This document shows, one piece after another, positions 10,309 through 22,156 of a DNA stretch of 64,000 nt. Location of the stretch: NCBI GenBank assembly GCA_037044905.1, contig JBAOKB010000093.1:372001-436000 (forward strand), read 5' to 3'. The notes beneath the pieces were generated by a model that was not told the origin of the DNA, ran no database searches, and saw nothing but the letters and a program-made list of their open reading frames with translations. The number at the start of each line of letters is the position of its first letter. The first letter of the stretch is position 1. Source of the DNA: Hortaea werneckii. Lineage: Eukaryota > Ascomycota > Dothideomycetes > Mycosphaerellales > Teratosphaeriaceae. Made by a program: the position numbers and the translations under genes.

Positions 10309-12959
10309 CTATTGCAACTCCTGCTCATGGCCATTCCCCATCTGATTTTCCTTTCCAAGCGGATGTCTACTCGTCCATACAGGTATCTGTTGCACCCAGT
10401 CTTCAACTTCACCGAAGGCGTTCCTCTGATACTCCTCCATGTACTTCTTATAGTCTGCGGCACACGCCACTATCTCCGTGACATTGAACGGCCTGAGGGC
10501 TCCGCCTTTGCCGCAGTACTTCCTGAAAATGCTTTCGAACACAAATTCTCCTTTGTATGTTCTGAGTCCAGCGTCTAGGGCGGCGAGCTGCTCCGGCTCC
10601 CAGACCATATCGCTCAAAGCGTCCACAGCAGCCGTGAAGGGCCAATACGATTCTTAAAGACTTCCACCCGATCAAAGGGAATCCCATTATGATCGAACTC
10701 TGGCATTGGCTCGGGGGGAGCAAGATGTCTGTGTTTCCGCGCAGAGCCTACAAACCCTTCAGCCCATAGGCGCTCATTGTGCAGAAGCTCCCATTTCAAC
10801 CGAGCTTTGCTGATCTTTGCCTGCCACTTTTCCAGCTTTGCTTCCCTTTCAAGCTCTTGCGCCCTCAATTTCGTCTGATGTCGTCGATCCTCCTGCGCCT
10901 GCTGCTCGAACTCTTTCGATCGTACGGCCTTTTTCAATGCCGCGTTCATTGTTTTCAAAGGTGCCAATATGCCGTTTTCAACAGGTTTGACAAGAGCCAG
11001 GTTGCTTGGGGGTCTTGGATTGTATTTCTTCGCGCCATCTCCCAAATCTAAAATCATCTGTACAAGAGCAACGACGTTTTTGAGATGGCCCAAAGTAAGA
11101 TCTTCGCAAGTGCCCTCGATTGTATCCAGCTCCTCGTAATGCTTGACGATCGCTCGCAACAATTCAGCCAGTTTTGGGAATAGGTGGAAATATACATCTT
11201 TGGCAGCGGACACATTGTTGATTGTAGGGTTAAGGTCTCCGGTTATCTTGTAGAGGGCGCCAATCTGCTCATCGATTTCGGCGAGTTGGGCAGCGGGTTC
11301 TTCGTTCGCCGACAGTTTATCAACCACTTTGTTGCAAGACTTCAGTATGTTGCCGATATGCGCATTTCGCAGCTTGATGTGTCTTTTTGGCTGCGGCTCA
11401 TTCTTCACGACATTGACACCAATCTCGTTTACGGCCCTGCATGCTTTTCGCAACGCGGGCCACTGACCATAAAAGCGACTAGAGCCGTTGGGGTCTTCTG
11501 TAGCATCCATGGTCCCACGAGACTGTACCGAGCTTGACATGGATTCTTGGGTTTGCGCGTCTGTGAACATTTCACTTGGGCGTGCTTTTGCCGGAGCGAC
11601 TGTTCCTTGCGCGGTAGGATCTTCGTGGTCTCCATCCTGCTCGCCTTCATGCACGTCTCCATCGCTTGGTTCACATTCACTTAACTCAGCCTTGTCGCCT
11701 TCACCGGATGGCTCGCTTTCGCCTGTCGGTACGCTCGTTTGGTATTTGCCATCAAGTTGTGGGGCTTTGTCATTGGTCCTTGCCGTCTTCGTAGCCGCCT
11801 TCGTCGACCTCGACCTCTGGGCCTTCCAGATCCCTTCCAGGATGCACTTTTTGCGTCTGGTGCCCAGGCAGTCTGGCAGACACAGCTTGCACTCCACGCG
11901 GTCTCTTGGTAGGTTGCTCTTGCGCGTTGGGCTCGCCAGTGTTGATATCCAATATCGAGCTAGTGTGATCTTTGCGAGGTCTTCCGCGGTTCCTTTTCAA
12001 TCCGAGCTGATGCTGTGCCTCTGGGTTTTTCTCCGCTTTTGAGGGTCGGCCACGCTTCTTCACAGGAGGGGATGGCTTTCCGACGACGATTGCGTCGATA
12101 TCTTCACCGCCACGTGCGATGCCATTATGTTGTTCGGCGACATCTTCAGGTTCTTGCTCCTGGTCTTGATCGTCTTGCTGTGAGGGTTCCGACAATCCGT
12201 TTACATTACTTGCAGTCTTTGACTGGAGTTCCAATCCTCGAGGTGAATGATTTTGGTGCGACAGCTCCTGCTCCCTAATATGCTCCTGTCGCCTAGATCT
12301 TCTTGGATTGGGTCCTTGGCCATGTTGACCTTGAATAAGATCTGCTTGCATCACAGGCTTGTTGCGTGCATTTCTGGATTGTTTCTTCAAAGGAGAAAAG
12401 GCCGTTGATCCGGGCACGTGGCGTTGTCTGCGCTCTCCAATTTGAGGTGAGTGACCCATATCATAAGGGTCCGCTCGCTTCATGCCTGTCGTTTTGAACG
12501 TTCTCGTCCTGGAGGAAAAGTTGAGCGTGCGATCGGCTTTCGAGCGCTTGGTGCACCTCCAGATGGGCGGACGAGCTTGCCCGTGCTTTTCGGACGGCCG
12601 GCATCATTTAAAGAACCGGCTGTCGCGGGCGAGCTGTAGGGCTGCATCTCTGTGTGCGAAGTACTGGTTCCCATGTTTGAGGGGCGATTGGTCGTTGAAT
12701 GTCCGCGAGGTATTTGATTTTCAAGAGCGGGGCTGGTATTTAGTAACTCGTCATCGTCTTCCGATTGACCATTATTTGGGCCATCGTGAGCACTAAGCAA
12801 TCCTTCGTTCTGGCTCCAGTGATGATGCTCTTCGTCTTCGTCCTGCAATGGGGATGAGGCTGAAACGGACTCACGGGATGGTCCGAATGCGCTGCCGGCG
12901 GCGTCACTTGCAGGCGCTGCTTGTTTGTTTGGCGTTTGCGCCAGAGACTTTTTGGCCAT
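10309..12959 (-). CDS. AT-hook nuclear protein with a conserved C-terminal domain; three frame breaks
   Basis: A probable DNA- or chromatin-binding protein of about 883 residues, family not named. The start is taken at the ATG at 12959 (MAKKSLAQTP). The first third is disordered and basic and contains two AT-hooks, KKRGRPSK and KRNRGRPRK, which bind the minor groove of AT-rich DNA. The middle has a helical domain (around PALRKACRAVNEIG to LGHLKNVVALVQMIL) and a charged coiled coil (EQQAQEDRRHQTKLRAQELE). The end carries PFDRVEVF, WEPEQLAAL, FRKYCGKGGALRPFNVTEI and DWVQQIPVW, which look like a Myb/SANT-related module. The frame changes near 12492 (AAAA), 11848 (AAAAA) and 10639 (CCC, all read on the gene strand). 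Correcting each run by one base restores one frame, so it reads as one intact gene. Confidence 0.68.
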
Positions 12960-13261
12960 TTCGCGATTTGACCAAGCTGTAAAACAACAATCCACAGTTA
13001 CAGTAGCCCACTGCGACGTCCGGAAGAAGCTGAACGTCCGCCGAGGTTACTATGTAGTGTAGTGAAAGTGGTTAAAGACCAAAGCGCCGGATACCAGCAG
13101 CCGCCGAGCGCTGTTGGCACGCGTCGCGTCTTTGGCGCTAAAGACGCGCTCACGTGCGTCAGAAAAGGCCCAGAGTACATACACTTCAGGTCTTTCACAG
13201 TCGACCAAGCAGGACCGTCAAGGCCAGGTCACAGATCCTCAACGCCCATTCTACCACGCGA
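12960..13261. other. Shared promoter of the AT-hook gene and PTPA
   Basis: About 300 bases between divergent genes. The PTPA frame is open back to 13154, so its true start may lie inside this interval. No other feature is visible. Confidence 0.5.
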
Positions 13262-14676
13262 ATGATACTGGTTCAAGCGTCAGAATGGCGCCGGTGTTGG
13301 AAAGAGTTGTTCGGAGACGGACAGCATGACTTCACAACGCCTTCCAAAAAGATCAATGATGGGGAGGATCTGAACTTTTTCCTCTCTTCCACCGCTTACA
13401 AAGACTTGACGATATGGCTGCTGCAATTGAACCGGTCGATGGTTCCTAACAAGCAGCAAGCAGGCGATGTACAAAAACATGAGCTCACCTCGCCACCCAC
13501 ATTCTCGCCGGCGGTAATGCAATTGCGATCCATGCTCGACGAACTTTCCGACCTGATACAGAAGGCACCACCCCACACGGGACCGCGTAGATTTGGCAAC
13601 GTTGCCTTTCGAGACTGGTGTCGGCTTGCCGAGGAGGATGCTTCCAAGCTGTTGCTGGATCGATTGTCGACAACCTTGAATGAATACGCACGAGAAAATG
13701 GATTCAACCGGACTGCGATGATTGACGAGCTAAAGGCGTACCTACTTGGTGGATTTGGGAGCGCACAACGCCTTGACTATGGCACAGGTCATGAGCTGTC
13801 ATTTCTGGCATTTCTTGGCTGCTTGTGGAAACTCGGCTTCTTTGCGGACGGGGAAGAGCGTAGCATCGTCATTGGTGTTGTGGAGCCGTATCTTCATCTT
13901 GTTCGAAGCCTAATCATGACTTATACGCTGGAGCCTGCTGGCTCTCACGGCGTCTGGGGACTGGACGATCACAGTTTCCTTCCCTACATCTTCGGCTCCG
14001 CGCAACTAGCACCAGCCATTGACGCTCAGGACGGTAGCGCACCCGTGCCCACCGAAGGGTCCTTGCCCAGCGCGCCATCTCCCAGTATTGCAGCCAAGAA
14101 GGAGCTGGTTCTCGACTGGAAAGACAGCAACATGTACTTCTCAGCCATACACTTCATCAACTCTGTCAAAAAGGGGCCTTTCTGGGAGCATTCGCCCATC
14201 CTGTATGACATCAGTGGTATAAAAGACGGATGGGGCAAAATCAACAAGGGCATGCTGAAGATGTACGCTGCAGAGGTCCTGGGCAAGTTCCCCGTTGTAC
14301 AGCACTTCCCCTTCGGAAGCTTGTTCCGCTGGGAGCATGACCCTCAAGTTGCCAGCCAGGGGCAGAGCGTACATGCAGCACAACAGCCGAAGAGTAAAGA
14401 TGTGCCTGCGCCTACTGTTTCAGCTGGCACAAGCGCTGGAACTCAGGCGCCGTGGGCGAATGCGAGGATGGAACATCTCTGCCGCAAATGCAAAGTAGTA
14501 CCGGGGTTCCTTCGAGGCGAGCTCCATCGTCAGGCACTCAAAGACCCACGCCGCCGCTGTCCGCAACTCCTGGAGTAAGCTCCACGGCAGCAGCAAAGAC
14601 GTTTGTTCCGCCTAATGCTAGTGCCACTCAGACGACTGCACCGTGGGCACAAAAAGATGGCAAGGAAGACAGGTGA
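13262..14676 (+). CDS. PTPA: serine/threonine phosphatase 2A activator (peptidyl-prolyl isomerase)
   Basis: PTPA (yeast Rrd1/Rrd2) is a peptidyl-prolyl cis-trans isomerase that activates the catalytic subunit of PP2A-type phosphatases with ATP. The family blocks are plain: FTTPSKKINDGED and AYKDLTIWLLQLN near the start, RFGNVAFRDW, LDYGTGHELSF, PYLHLVRSLIMTYTLEPAGS, GVWGLDD followed by SFLPYIFGSAQL, and KGPFWEHSPILYDIS. The tail is Pro/Ala/Thr-rich with repeated APWA, as in other fungal members. At 14470-14471 the frame changes. Adding one G to the GG restores 471 residues ending ...APWAQKDGKEDR. Without it the protein ends at 14578 in an unrelated tail. The start at 13262 is a choice; the frame is open to an ATG at 13154 and the extra residues look unlike the family. 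Confidence 0.9.
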
Positions 14677-15727
14677 TCATCTGATCAGTGCAGATTAGCT
14701 GGCTACAATGCACATATCCACCTGGCGATGCACTACAGATGATAATGCAGTATGTGAGTATGTAGCGTTGTATCATCAAAGGTTTGTGTCAATAGTGGTA
14801 TTGATCTATGGTATCTACCTTATATAAAATCCGTGATGAGCCTATACGGTATGCTTTCGCTTCTGTCTTGAAACATTTCCGGAGCTTCGGGACTTGCAAC
14901 TACTTCTTCCGGATCGTACGCGAATTGGACTTATTCACTTTATTGGTGCTTGGACGTCCTTGGCAGAGACAAGGCTTAAGGACGGCTAGTTGCACGATAC
15001 TCTATCTATGTACAAAGGTGCCAGTGAAAATATGCTGGCTCTGCAGCGAATCACGAATGGAGTAGCCTGAGATGAGTTATCAGAGCTCTTGATACCTCCT
15101 ATCTGAAGAAAGCACCCCAAGCACCCCACCCCAGTCGGTTGCCATGTGCCAGCGTCGGATCTCAATTTTAGAGCGGCAACACCCGCGAGCCTGCGGGATC
15201 GACCCTTGTGGAGTCGTTCATCTCCTTCGTGTTTGCGGAGCGAGCGAGCGGAGAAAGCACAGCCCACAGCAGCAGCGTTCCCGCCGGGTCGTCGCGGCGC
15301 ACCGTTCTGAGGTGCTTACGTCGCGGTCGCGGTCGTTCGCTGCTGCCGAGATCTGGACTTGACATCTTCACTGTACGTTTACTCCCAAGACCTAGGCTCT
15401 CTTCGCTCTAGTTGTTCACTGTCTGGATCCATTGCCTCCACAAGCCACCGAAAAACAGCGTCCTGTTTTCTACAGCCCATGGTGCTGCGAGGCTGATAAT
15501 CCCTGCTCTATCACGTTGCAATCTACAGTCTTGAGGAGCGTCCCTTTCCGAATGGTTGTCATTGAAAGGGGCTGGCCTGGGTAACGTACGTCTCCGACTC
15601 CTGTCAACAGCAATCTGCCTGTAATTCTTCTTGACTCCTCAAACTGTCCGATCATGATTTGGCTTTGCCCTGCGTCGGTTTGCTGGCGACTGACATTCAA
15701 TCCCAGAGAAGACTGCTCGGCAACAAC
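14677..15727. other. Gene-free interval of about 1 kb
   Basis: I see no gene. The right half is rich in CT and CGC stretches and probably holds the promoter and a long 5' leader of the gene at 15728. Confidence 0.5.
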
Positions 15728-16591
15728 ATGGACTCGCTGAAACGGGCGTTCAAGGGGATGTTCAAAAAGAAGAAGAAGGAAAAGCCAGGACAGGAGCAGA
15801 ACAACTCTGTCCAACACAAGGCTGCGAAGACGGAGGCACCACAGATTACGAATACTGCAAGGCCAGACAAGGCAACAGCGGAGAAGCCTGCCCAGGAAAT
15901 GAGTGTGGCCCAAACACAACCCCTTGATGCCGGCATCGAGTCGAGGTCTCCGGATGTGCCATCGCAAACTCGCAATGTAGATGCGCCCCACGCGCCTGAC
16001 CCGAACGTAGCAGGAGGGCCTGGAGGATATGATGGTGCCAAGCAGCTCAGTGACGAGGCGGACAAGGCGTTTGGGAGCGGACCTACAACGGGTGAGGATA
16101 TCCTACAGAGCCGACCGTTTGGCAAGTTAGGTGCGCCCTCACAAACAGGAGACTCCGGAAGAGTGGATGGCGCTGCAGATGCAGTGCAGGCCGCGCCCTC
16201 TGAAGCAGCAATCGCAGCACCTGCAGGTTGGTAATTAGTACAACTTGATGCGAAAACATTGACACTGACCTTCGCAGTCACTGACTCCAAGCCCGCACAT
16301 ATGACCACAACCGGTGAAAAGCTCGACCCGGCATCTTCAACTACCGCCGCGCAGCACGAGAGTGGATCTGCGAATGGCAATCCTTTTACGTCAAAACCTA
16401 ACGGTACTCCTGAAATACCCAGCAATCCGGCCGTGGAACCGAAATCGGTGCAACCACAAGCCCGCCATGACTTCGAGGATAAAATTCCAGTCATGGCCGA
16501 GCCTCCGCCTATTCGGACCGTGAAAGCAGCACCGGGAATGAGTGCCACCTCTGGGCCGCTTGAAGATTTTCCTGAGGGCGAGTTTAGGTGA
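15728..16591 (+). CDS. Lys-rich, largely disordered protein of unknown function
   Basis: Two exons (15728-16226 and 16278-16591) joined by a phase-1 intron encode 270 residues. I chose the ATG at 15728 because it gives MDSLKRAFKGMFKKKKKEK, an amphipathic start followed by a Lys run. That pattern suits membrane-surface attachment or a nuclear signal; the in-frame codons before it are less convincing. The rest is rich in Ala, Pro, Ser, Gly and Gln (for example GGPGGYDGAKQLSDEADKAF) with no globular domain. It ends AAPGMSATSGPLEDFPEGEFR. Function is unknown, and I give none. The minus-strand frame over the same region is a shadow. Confidence 0.72.
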
Positions 16592-17477
16592 CCCAGAATT
16601 GCATTATTTGTCTTGGCTATTGGAAGGCTGAGCGATGTGTTTTAGTGTACCGCCGCTCTGAGAGCTTGCCTTCGTCCACCGCATGGACAGATCTACTCAG
16701 AAGTCGGACCAGTCCGCAGTTGAGCGCTGCGATGATGACCATTGGCAGCTGAGGCTGGTCGAAAGGGCCCTGTGATCCGGCTGGCGCCGGGCTAGAGCAT
16801 TCAGACGCGCAACTCCAGATCAAAGTCAATCGAGAGGCACTGCGAGTATGGGCGAGAGCGCGTTCGAGTAGCAGGTATTTGGGGTCACCCTGTAATGAGC
16901 CAGAGACGGCTTGGTTTTGGGAGGAGGGATTGGGCCTTTTCCACGTGCATTTGGCGCGAAATTTTGATACCCTTGTATGCGCAGCAGCTATATGCTTATT
17001 TTGCTACCTAGATCGTTTTGCCTTTGTCTTTCCACATACATTTCTTATGACATGCTTCATGTTCCCGACAAGTTTGCAGCGTCGCGAGGACATGTTCTTG
17101 CGACCAGCATCCCCAGAGTACGGCAAGGGCAAGGTATTAACCGGTATTTTAATGAACCGTAGAGCCTCGAGGTCATCTGCAGGAACAGCGACGGCGTGCG
17201 TCCCTGCAACCCGTCTCTCCGGGCACGGCGAGACAGACGGCGATGGCGTGCTCAGAGTGGCTGCAGCCGAGGTCGGGGAGACTAGCTGGAATTTTTGCCG
17301 GTCGATGAGCGTTGCATTTCAAAGCATTTGCCGATGGCTCAACAACAAAGAAGTCCGTCTTATTATTTGCTCGTCCCTCTTTTGACATTCGTTTTCTGAG
17401 CGTGTGCGCTGACGACTGCAACGTTGCCGAAGGGAACGCTGCACTCCCCCCAATCCTGACCAGTACCCGTCGCGGAG
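16592..17477. other. Promoter and leader region of MET10
   Basis: About 0.9 kb with no supportable gene. A frame at 16879-17385 shows no domain. It probably contains the regulatory region of the sulfite reductase gene. Confidence 0.5.
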
Positions 17478-20400
17478 ATGCATCTCCAGACGCAAGAGGG
17501 CACTGGCCCAGCAGCAGATGCCCAGGTCAACGCGCTCGAGTCGCTATACTCTGCCAAATCCACATCGCTGCCTTTCGGACAGAACGTCAATCTCTCCTCC
17601 GTCTCTGGCCCAACGTATCTCACGGCGCAGACGCTCGTCCAGCAGGTTGCATATGCCCTTTCCGACAAGCTCTTCAGCTACTCCCCCCAATCGTTCGATC
17701 TAGACGTCGCGGCGAAGGCATGGAAGTTAGCTGGTGAGAAGAATGCCCACGGCGACGTGACAGGCGTACAGGCTTTGGATACCAGGCATGGCGTGGGGAA
17801 CATCGCCCTGGGATACATGTTCAGCCCGGATTTCAACCTGAACAAGCGTCATGTCCCGCAGAGCATCATTGCCAGCGCTGGCATGCTGCAGCATCTCCGT
17901 CCAGCCTTGGACCAGCTGAGTTTATTGCACGAGATCGCCAATCCGACTGCCTTGCAAATCGCAGCGGTTGATTACGCTGGCGAGACAAGGGCAGGCCTGG
18001 TGACGGACTATTGCGCCGCCCTCAACATGGCGGAGGAGCTAGGCCTTGGCCTTGTGAGCAGCAAGAGCGCTTTCGAGGTGCAACACATGTCTCTTTTGTC
18101 GACTCTGCTTGCGCCCGTCCACCCGACAATGCACACATACGACGGCATCACAGTAGGACGCGAGACTACACGAGTCGTTGATGTCCTTGGGGTTCCTGCG
18201 GTCAAGCGCACGTACGATTCTGTGCTTTCCACTATCAAAGATGACCTGACTTCCAAGCGCCTGACAAACGAAGGCAAGCTTCAGAAGCTCATGCTCTCCT
18301 TTAACAGTGAGTTGGGCACCGAATACAAGTGCTTCGAGTACCACGGTCACGCGTCTCCTGTCGCTGTCATGGTCGTTTTTGGCACCGTTGAAGCCAGCAT
18401 ATCAGCTCAAGTTGCCGAGGCCCTTGCTGCGCAGGGCGCCAAGGTCGGCGTGATTAATGTACGCGTCTATCGGCCTTTCGCGGAAGAGGAATTCATTGAA
18501 ACTCTCGCACCGAGCGTGCAGCAAGTCACTGTTCTCGGTCAGGTTAAGGACCAAGCTGGCGTCATGGATGCTAGCGTTAGCTCTGCATTGTACGCAGATG
18601 TCATGGCGGCGGTCAATTTCCAGAGCCTATCTGGCGGCAAAGAGCCAAGCGTGTACGACATCAAGTACGCGCGCGAGACTGTTTGGACCGTGGCCAAAAT
18701 GGAGGCTCTTCTTAAGCAGCTTGGGTCGAAGCCTGGCGAAGAGCTCCAGAAGCCGGGTCTCCGACTCACGAGCAACGAGATGAAGCAATACTCTTTCTGG
18801 GATGTCGATACCAGTGAGACAGTCGATGCTCCTCTTATGGTCGGTCAGCTGCTGTCGGATGATAGCTCCACCAACGTTAGCGCTCGAAGTGGACATGACA
18901 ACTTGGTGCAAGGTGGAGCCATCAGGACTGATCTCAGATGCTCGCAGAAGAGCATCGAAGCAGCTTACAGCGTTAAAGAAGCAGACGTTGCTGTAGTTGC
19001 TGAGAAGAGCCTATTGAAGGATATTGCTGTTCTTGACAGCCTAAAGGAACAGGGCACACTCGTGCTTCGCTCACCAAACTGGAAGGACGACGAAATGGAG
19101 AAGAACTTGAGCACCCCTGTGCGCAAGGCCATTGCGGCGAAGAAGGTCGCTCTTTACGTCCTCGATCCAAGCCTGAGCAGCAAAGTGGGTGAAGAGTCGC
19201 AATTGGAGACTTATCTCCTGCAGCTTGCATTCCTGAAAATAGCGCGGCCCGACACCTATGAGAATGGCCTCAAGAAGCTTGGCGCTGCTAGTGAAGCCTT
19301 GGACGCGCTCGCCAAAGATCTCGATTCTGCATTGAAGAGAATTGACGTGCCAGAATCATGGCTTACGCTTGAGTTGGAGGGTGACCAAGCTCTACCGCCT
19401 CCGGAGGACCTGAACGTTAACAGCTTTGCTGCTTCCGACAAATTTGAAGAGGAGCCACCATCACTTTTACGTGACTGGGTCACTGCTGCCAAAGGTCTGG
19501 CGTTCAAGGAGGCGTACGGCACTCGCCCTGCGCTCAGGCCTGATTTGGCTACGAAGACTGCGATTGTGACGGTTAAGGAACACCGAAGATTGACTCCGGA
19601 GACATACGACCGTAACATTTTCCACATCGAATTTGACCTGGGCAACAGCGGCCTCAAGTACGAGATCGGCGAGGCTCTTGGTATTCACGCCGAGAATGAC
19701 AAGACTGAGGTCGAGGAGTTTATCAAGTGGTACGGCCTCAACCCGGAGGAAATTGTTGAGGTGCCTTCCCGCGAAGATCCAAACGTGCTCGAGAATCGCA
19801 CTGTCTACCAAGCTCTGATACAGAACGTTGACATCTTTGGGCGCCCTCCGAAACGCTTTTACGAGGCCCTGTCGGACTTTGCCACCGACGATAAGGAGAA
19901 GACCCAGCTTCTCATGCTTGGCACCGGTGGTAACCAGGAGTCTGTTGTTGAGTTCAAGCGCCGGGCTGAAGTTGACACCGTCACGTTTGCAGACATCCTT
20001 CTGGAGTTTCCCTCTGCTCACCCAAGCTTCCACGACATTGTTCGCATTGTCAACCCGATGAAGCGCAGAGAGTATTCCGTCGCTTCGTCACAGAAGGTCA
20101 CACCGAACAGCATCAGCCTGCTGATTGTGACCGTTAACTGGGTCGATCCTAAGGGGCGGGACCGTTTCGGTCAGGCAACGCGTTACCTCAACAGTCTCCC
20201 CATAGGTGCACCAGTGACTGTCTCAGTGAAGCCATCCGTTATGAAGCTGCCGCCCAAGTCTACCCAGCCAATTATCATGGCTGGACTTGGTACGGGCCTC
20301 GCACCTTCCGTGCTTTTGTCCAGGAGCGTGCTTGGCAGCGCGAGCAGGGCATGCCAATTGGAGATGTCTTCCTCTACATGGGTGCCCGTCACCAGCGTGA

Positions 20401-20731
20401 GGAGTACTTGTACGGTGAGGAATGGGAGGCATACCAAGACGCTGGAATCATCACTTTGATTGGCCGTGCTTTCTCGCGTGATCAGCCGCAAAAGATTTAC
20501 ATTCAGGATCGCATGCGCCAGACTCTGCACGACATCAGAAGAGCCTATCTCAGAGAGGAAGGTGCCTTCTACTTGTGCGGCCCGACCTGGCCAGTGCCAG
20601 ATGTTACATCTGTCTTGGAAGAGGCTGTTGAGGTCGAAAGCGCTGCCGCTGGCGACAAGAAGAAAAAGGATGGGCACAAGGAGATCGAGAAGTTGAAAGA
20701 GGAGGGGAGGTACGTTTTGGAAGTCTACTAG
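17478..20731 (+). CDS. MET10: Sulfite reductase [NADPH] flavoprotein (alpha) component; one frame break
   Basis: The alpha subunit passes electrons from NADPH through FAD to the haemoprotein beta subunit, which reduces sulfite to sulfide for cysteine and methionine synthesis. The protein is 1,084 residues if one base is restored. The N-terminal half holds the pyruvate:ferredoxin-oxidoreductase-like region of fungal Met10 (for example EYHGHASPVAVM and VGVINVRVYRPF). The C-terminal half is a ferredoxin-reductase module: YDRNIFHIEFDL, IGEALGIH, RREYSVAS at about 861-868 (FAD binding), GLGTGLAP at about 936-943, and FYLCGPTWPVPDV (NADPH side). At 20304-20305 the sequence GCACCTTCCG shifts the frame out of GLGTGLAP. 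With CCC it reads on as FRAFVQERAWQREQG and the conserved tail. No intron is seen. Confidence 0.95.
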
Positions 20732-21152
20732 ATTTTGACATGTCGATAGAGATTGTACAGAAGCATCCTTCCGAGGATGTGCAGCGTTCTTCAGTGTCAA
20801 ATTCAGTCTTCGTCTGTTTTCTTTTGTGAGAAGACTTTCAATCCTTTCAAATGGTGCACACATGCAGAAATCGGTCGGCAATAGCCCGACAAGAACCAAG
20901 AACACCGGAGGCCGCCTCCGAAGCGGGTACGTCGGGGTTCTTGATCAACTTGATCAAAAGCCGACGTCATGGGAGGGACAGCTTTAGCAGCTACATTTAA
21001 CCATTAAGTTGCCGTTTGCTCGAGAACTTATTAGCCGGAGTTGATACCTGTCATTGAACTCGATAAGAATTGAAAACCGCAGGCTGCACAACCATTCTCC
21101 CTCTCTAACAATTCAAGAAACCCGAAGCTTTTGATTTCATCAAACCGTCAAC
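20732..21152. other. Interval between MET10 and the aldolase gene
   Basis: About 420 bases holding the MET10 3' end and the aldolase promoter. A GATCAACTTGATCAAAAG stretch at about 20942 is a short inverted repeat. No gene is seen. Confidence 0.5.
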
Positions 21153-22049
21153 ATGGTGTCAAAGCCGACAAACAACCGCGCGAAAGCTATTGTGGATGCG
21201 GCGGCGGCTGGAGGATGGTGTGTCCCGGCGATGTGTCTGTACAACCTTGAGGGCATCATTGCCAGCGTTCGCGCAGCCGAAGCGAAAAAGTCGCCGCTAC
21301 TCATTCAACTGTTTCCATGGGCTGTCGAGTATGCCGACGGTCTCCTAGTGCATGCTGCCGCAGAGGCGGCAAAGAAGGCCAAGGTGCCGGTAGCTGTGCA
21401 CATGGACCATTGCCAGAGCCCGGAGATGGTCAAGCGTGCAGCTGATTTGGGAGGGTTCGATGGCATCATGGTGGACATGAGCCATTATGAGAAAGAGGAA
21501 AACCTCAAATTAACGACGGAGCTGACCGAATACTGTCATGCCCGTGGCATCATTACCGAAGCCGAGCCTGGACGGATCAACGGTGGCGAGGATGGCGTGT
21601 CTGATACTGCGGAGTTGGAGGGCATTCTCACTACGCCTGAACAAGCGCAGCAATTCATCTCAACTGGTATTGACTGGCTGGCGCCCGCGTACGGCAATGT
21701 ACACGGCAAGTATGGGCCGAAAGGCCCGCAGCTGCAGTACGATCGCCTGAAGAGTATTCGGGAGTCTACCAAGGGTCAAGTGGAACTTGTCCTGCATGGA
21801 GCAGGCATGGAGTATTTCGGAACGGACAATGGCAAGCTGATCCAGGAGAACGTCAGCTATGGAATCGCGAAGGCGAACATCAACGACATTGTCAATGCGC
21901 CTTACATGGACTACCTCCAGCAGAATGCAGGTAAAGTCGGCCTGACTAAGCTCATTGAGGAGGCGACGAGCGTGATGCAGAAGGAGACGGAGAAATGTAT
22001 GGATTGGTGCAAGTCATCTGGACAGGCCGGCAGTGTGAAGATGGCGTAA
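21153..22049 (+). CDS. Short class II ketose-bisphosphate aldolase
   Basis: A zinc-dependent aldolase that splits or forms ketose bisphosphates such as fructose 1,6-bisphosphate or a tagatose analogue. The intact, intron-free frame has 298 residues. Key residues are in place: HMDH (Asp85 catalytic, His86 zinc), EAEPGRINGGEDG at about 136-148, GNVHGKYG with zinc ligand His184, LVLHGAG with zinc ligand His215, and GIAKANINDI for phosphate binding. The glycolytic fungal enzyme is about 360 residues (class IIA). This one is shorter and nearer the bacterial class IIB/KbaY type, so it is probably an additional enzyme and not the main glycolytic aldolase. The substrate cannot be told from sequence alone. 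Confidence 0.92.
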   Translation: MVSKPTNNRAKAIVDAAAAGGWCVPAMCLYNLEGIIASVRAAEAKKSPLLIQLFPWAVEYADGLLVHAAAEAAKKAKVPVAVHMDHCQSPEMVKRAADLGGFDGIMVDMSHYEKEENLKLTTELTEYCHARGIITEAEPGRINGGEDGVSDTAELEGILTTPEQAQQFISTGIDWLAPAYGNVHGKYGPKGPQLQYDRLKSIRESTKGQVELVLHGAGMEYFGTDNGKLIQENVSYGIAKANINDIVNAPYMDYLQQNAGKVGLTKLIEEATSVMQKETEKCMDWCKSSGQAGSVKMA

Positions 22050-22121
22050 ATTCCATCAAGGTCTTCATAGCTATTACAGTAGGTACCTAGGTACAGTATA
22101 TCGGAGGTAGAATATGTTGCT

Positions 22122-22156
<35 letters not shown>

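Noticed and set aside
15697..16548. Minus-strand frame of 283 codons
   Set aside because: It is antisense to the two-exon gene at 15728-16591, whose splice sites and frame are consistent; the antisense frame shows no domain.
20290..20350. Intron as the cause of the MET10 frame change
   Set aside because: The coding sequence on both sides is contiguous and conserved with no residues missing, so there is no room for an intron; a single missing base explains it.
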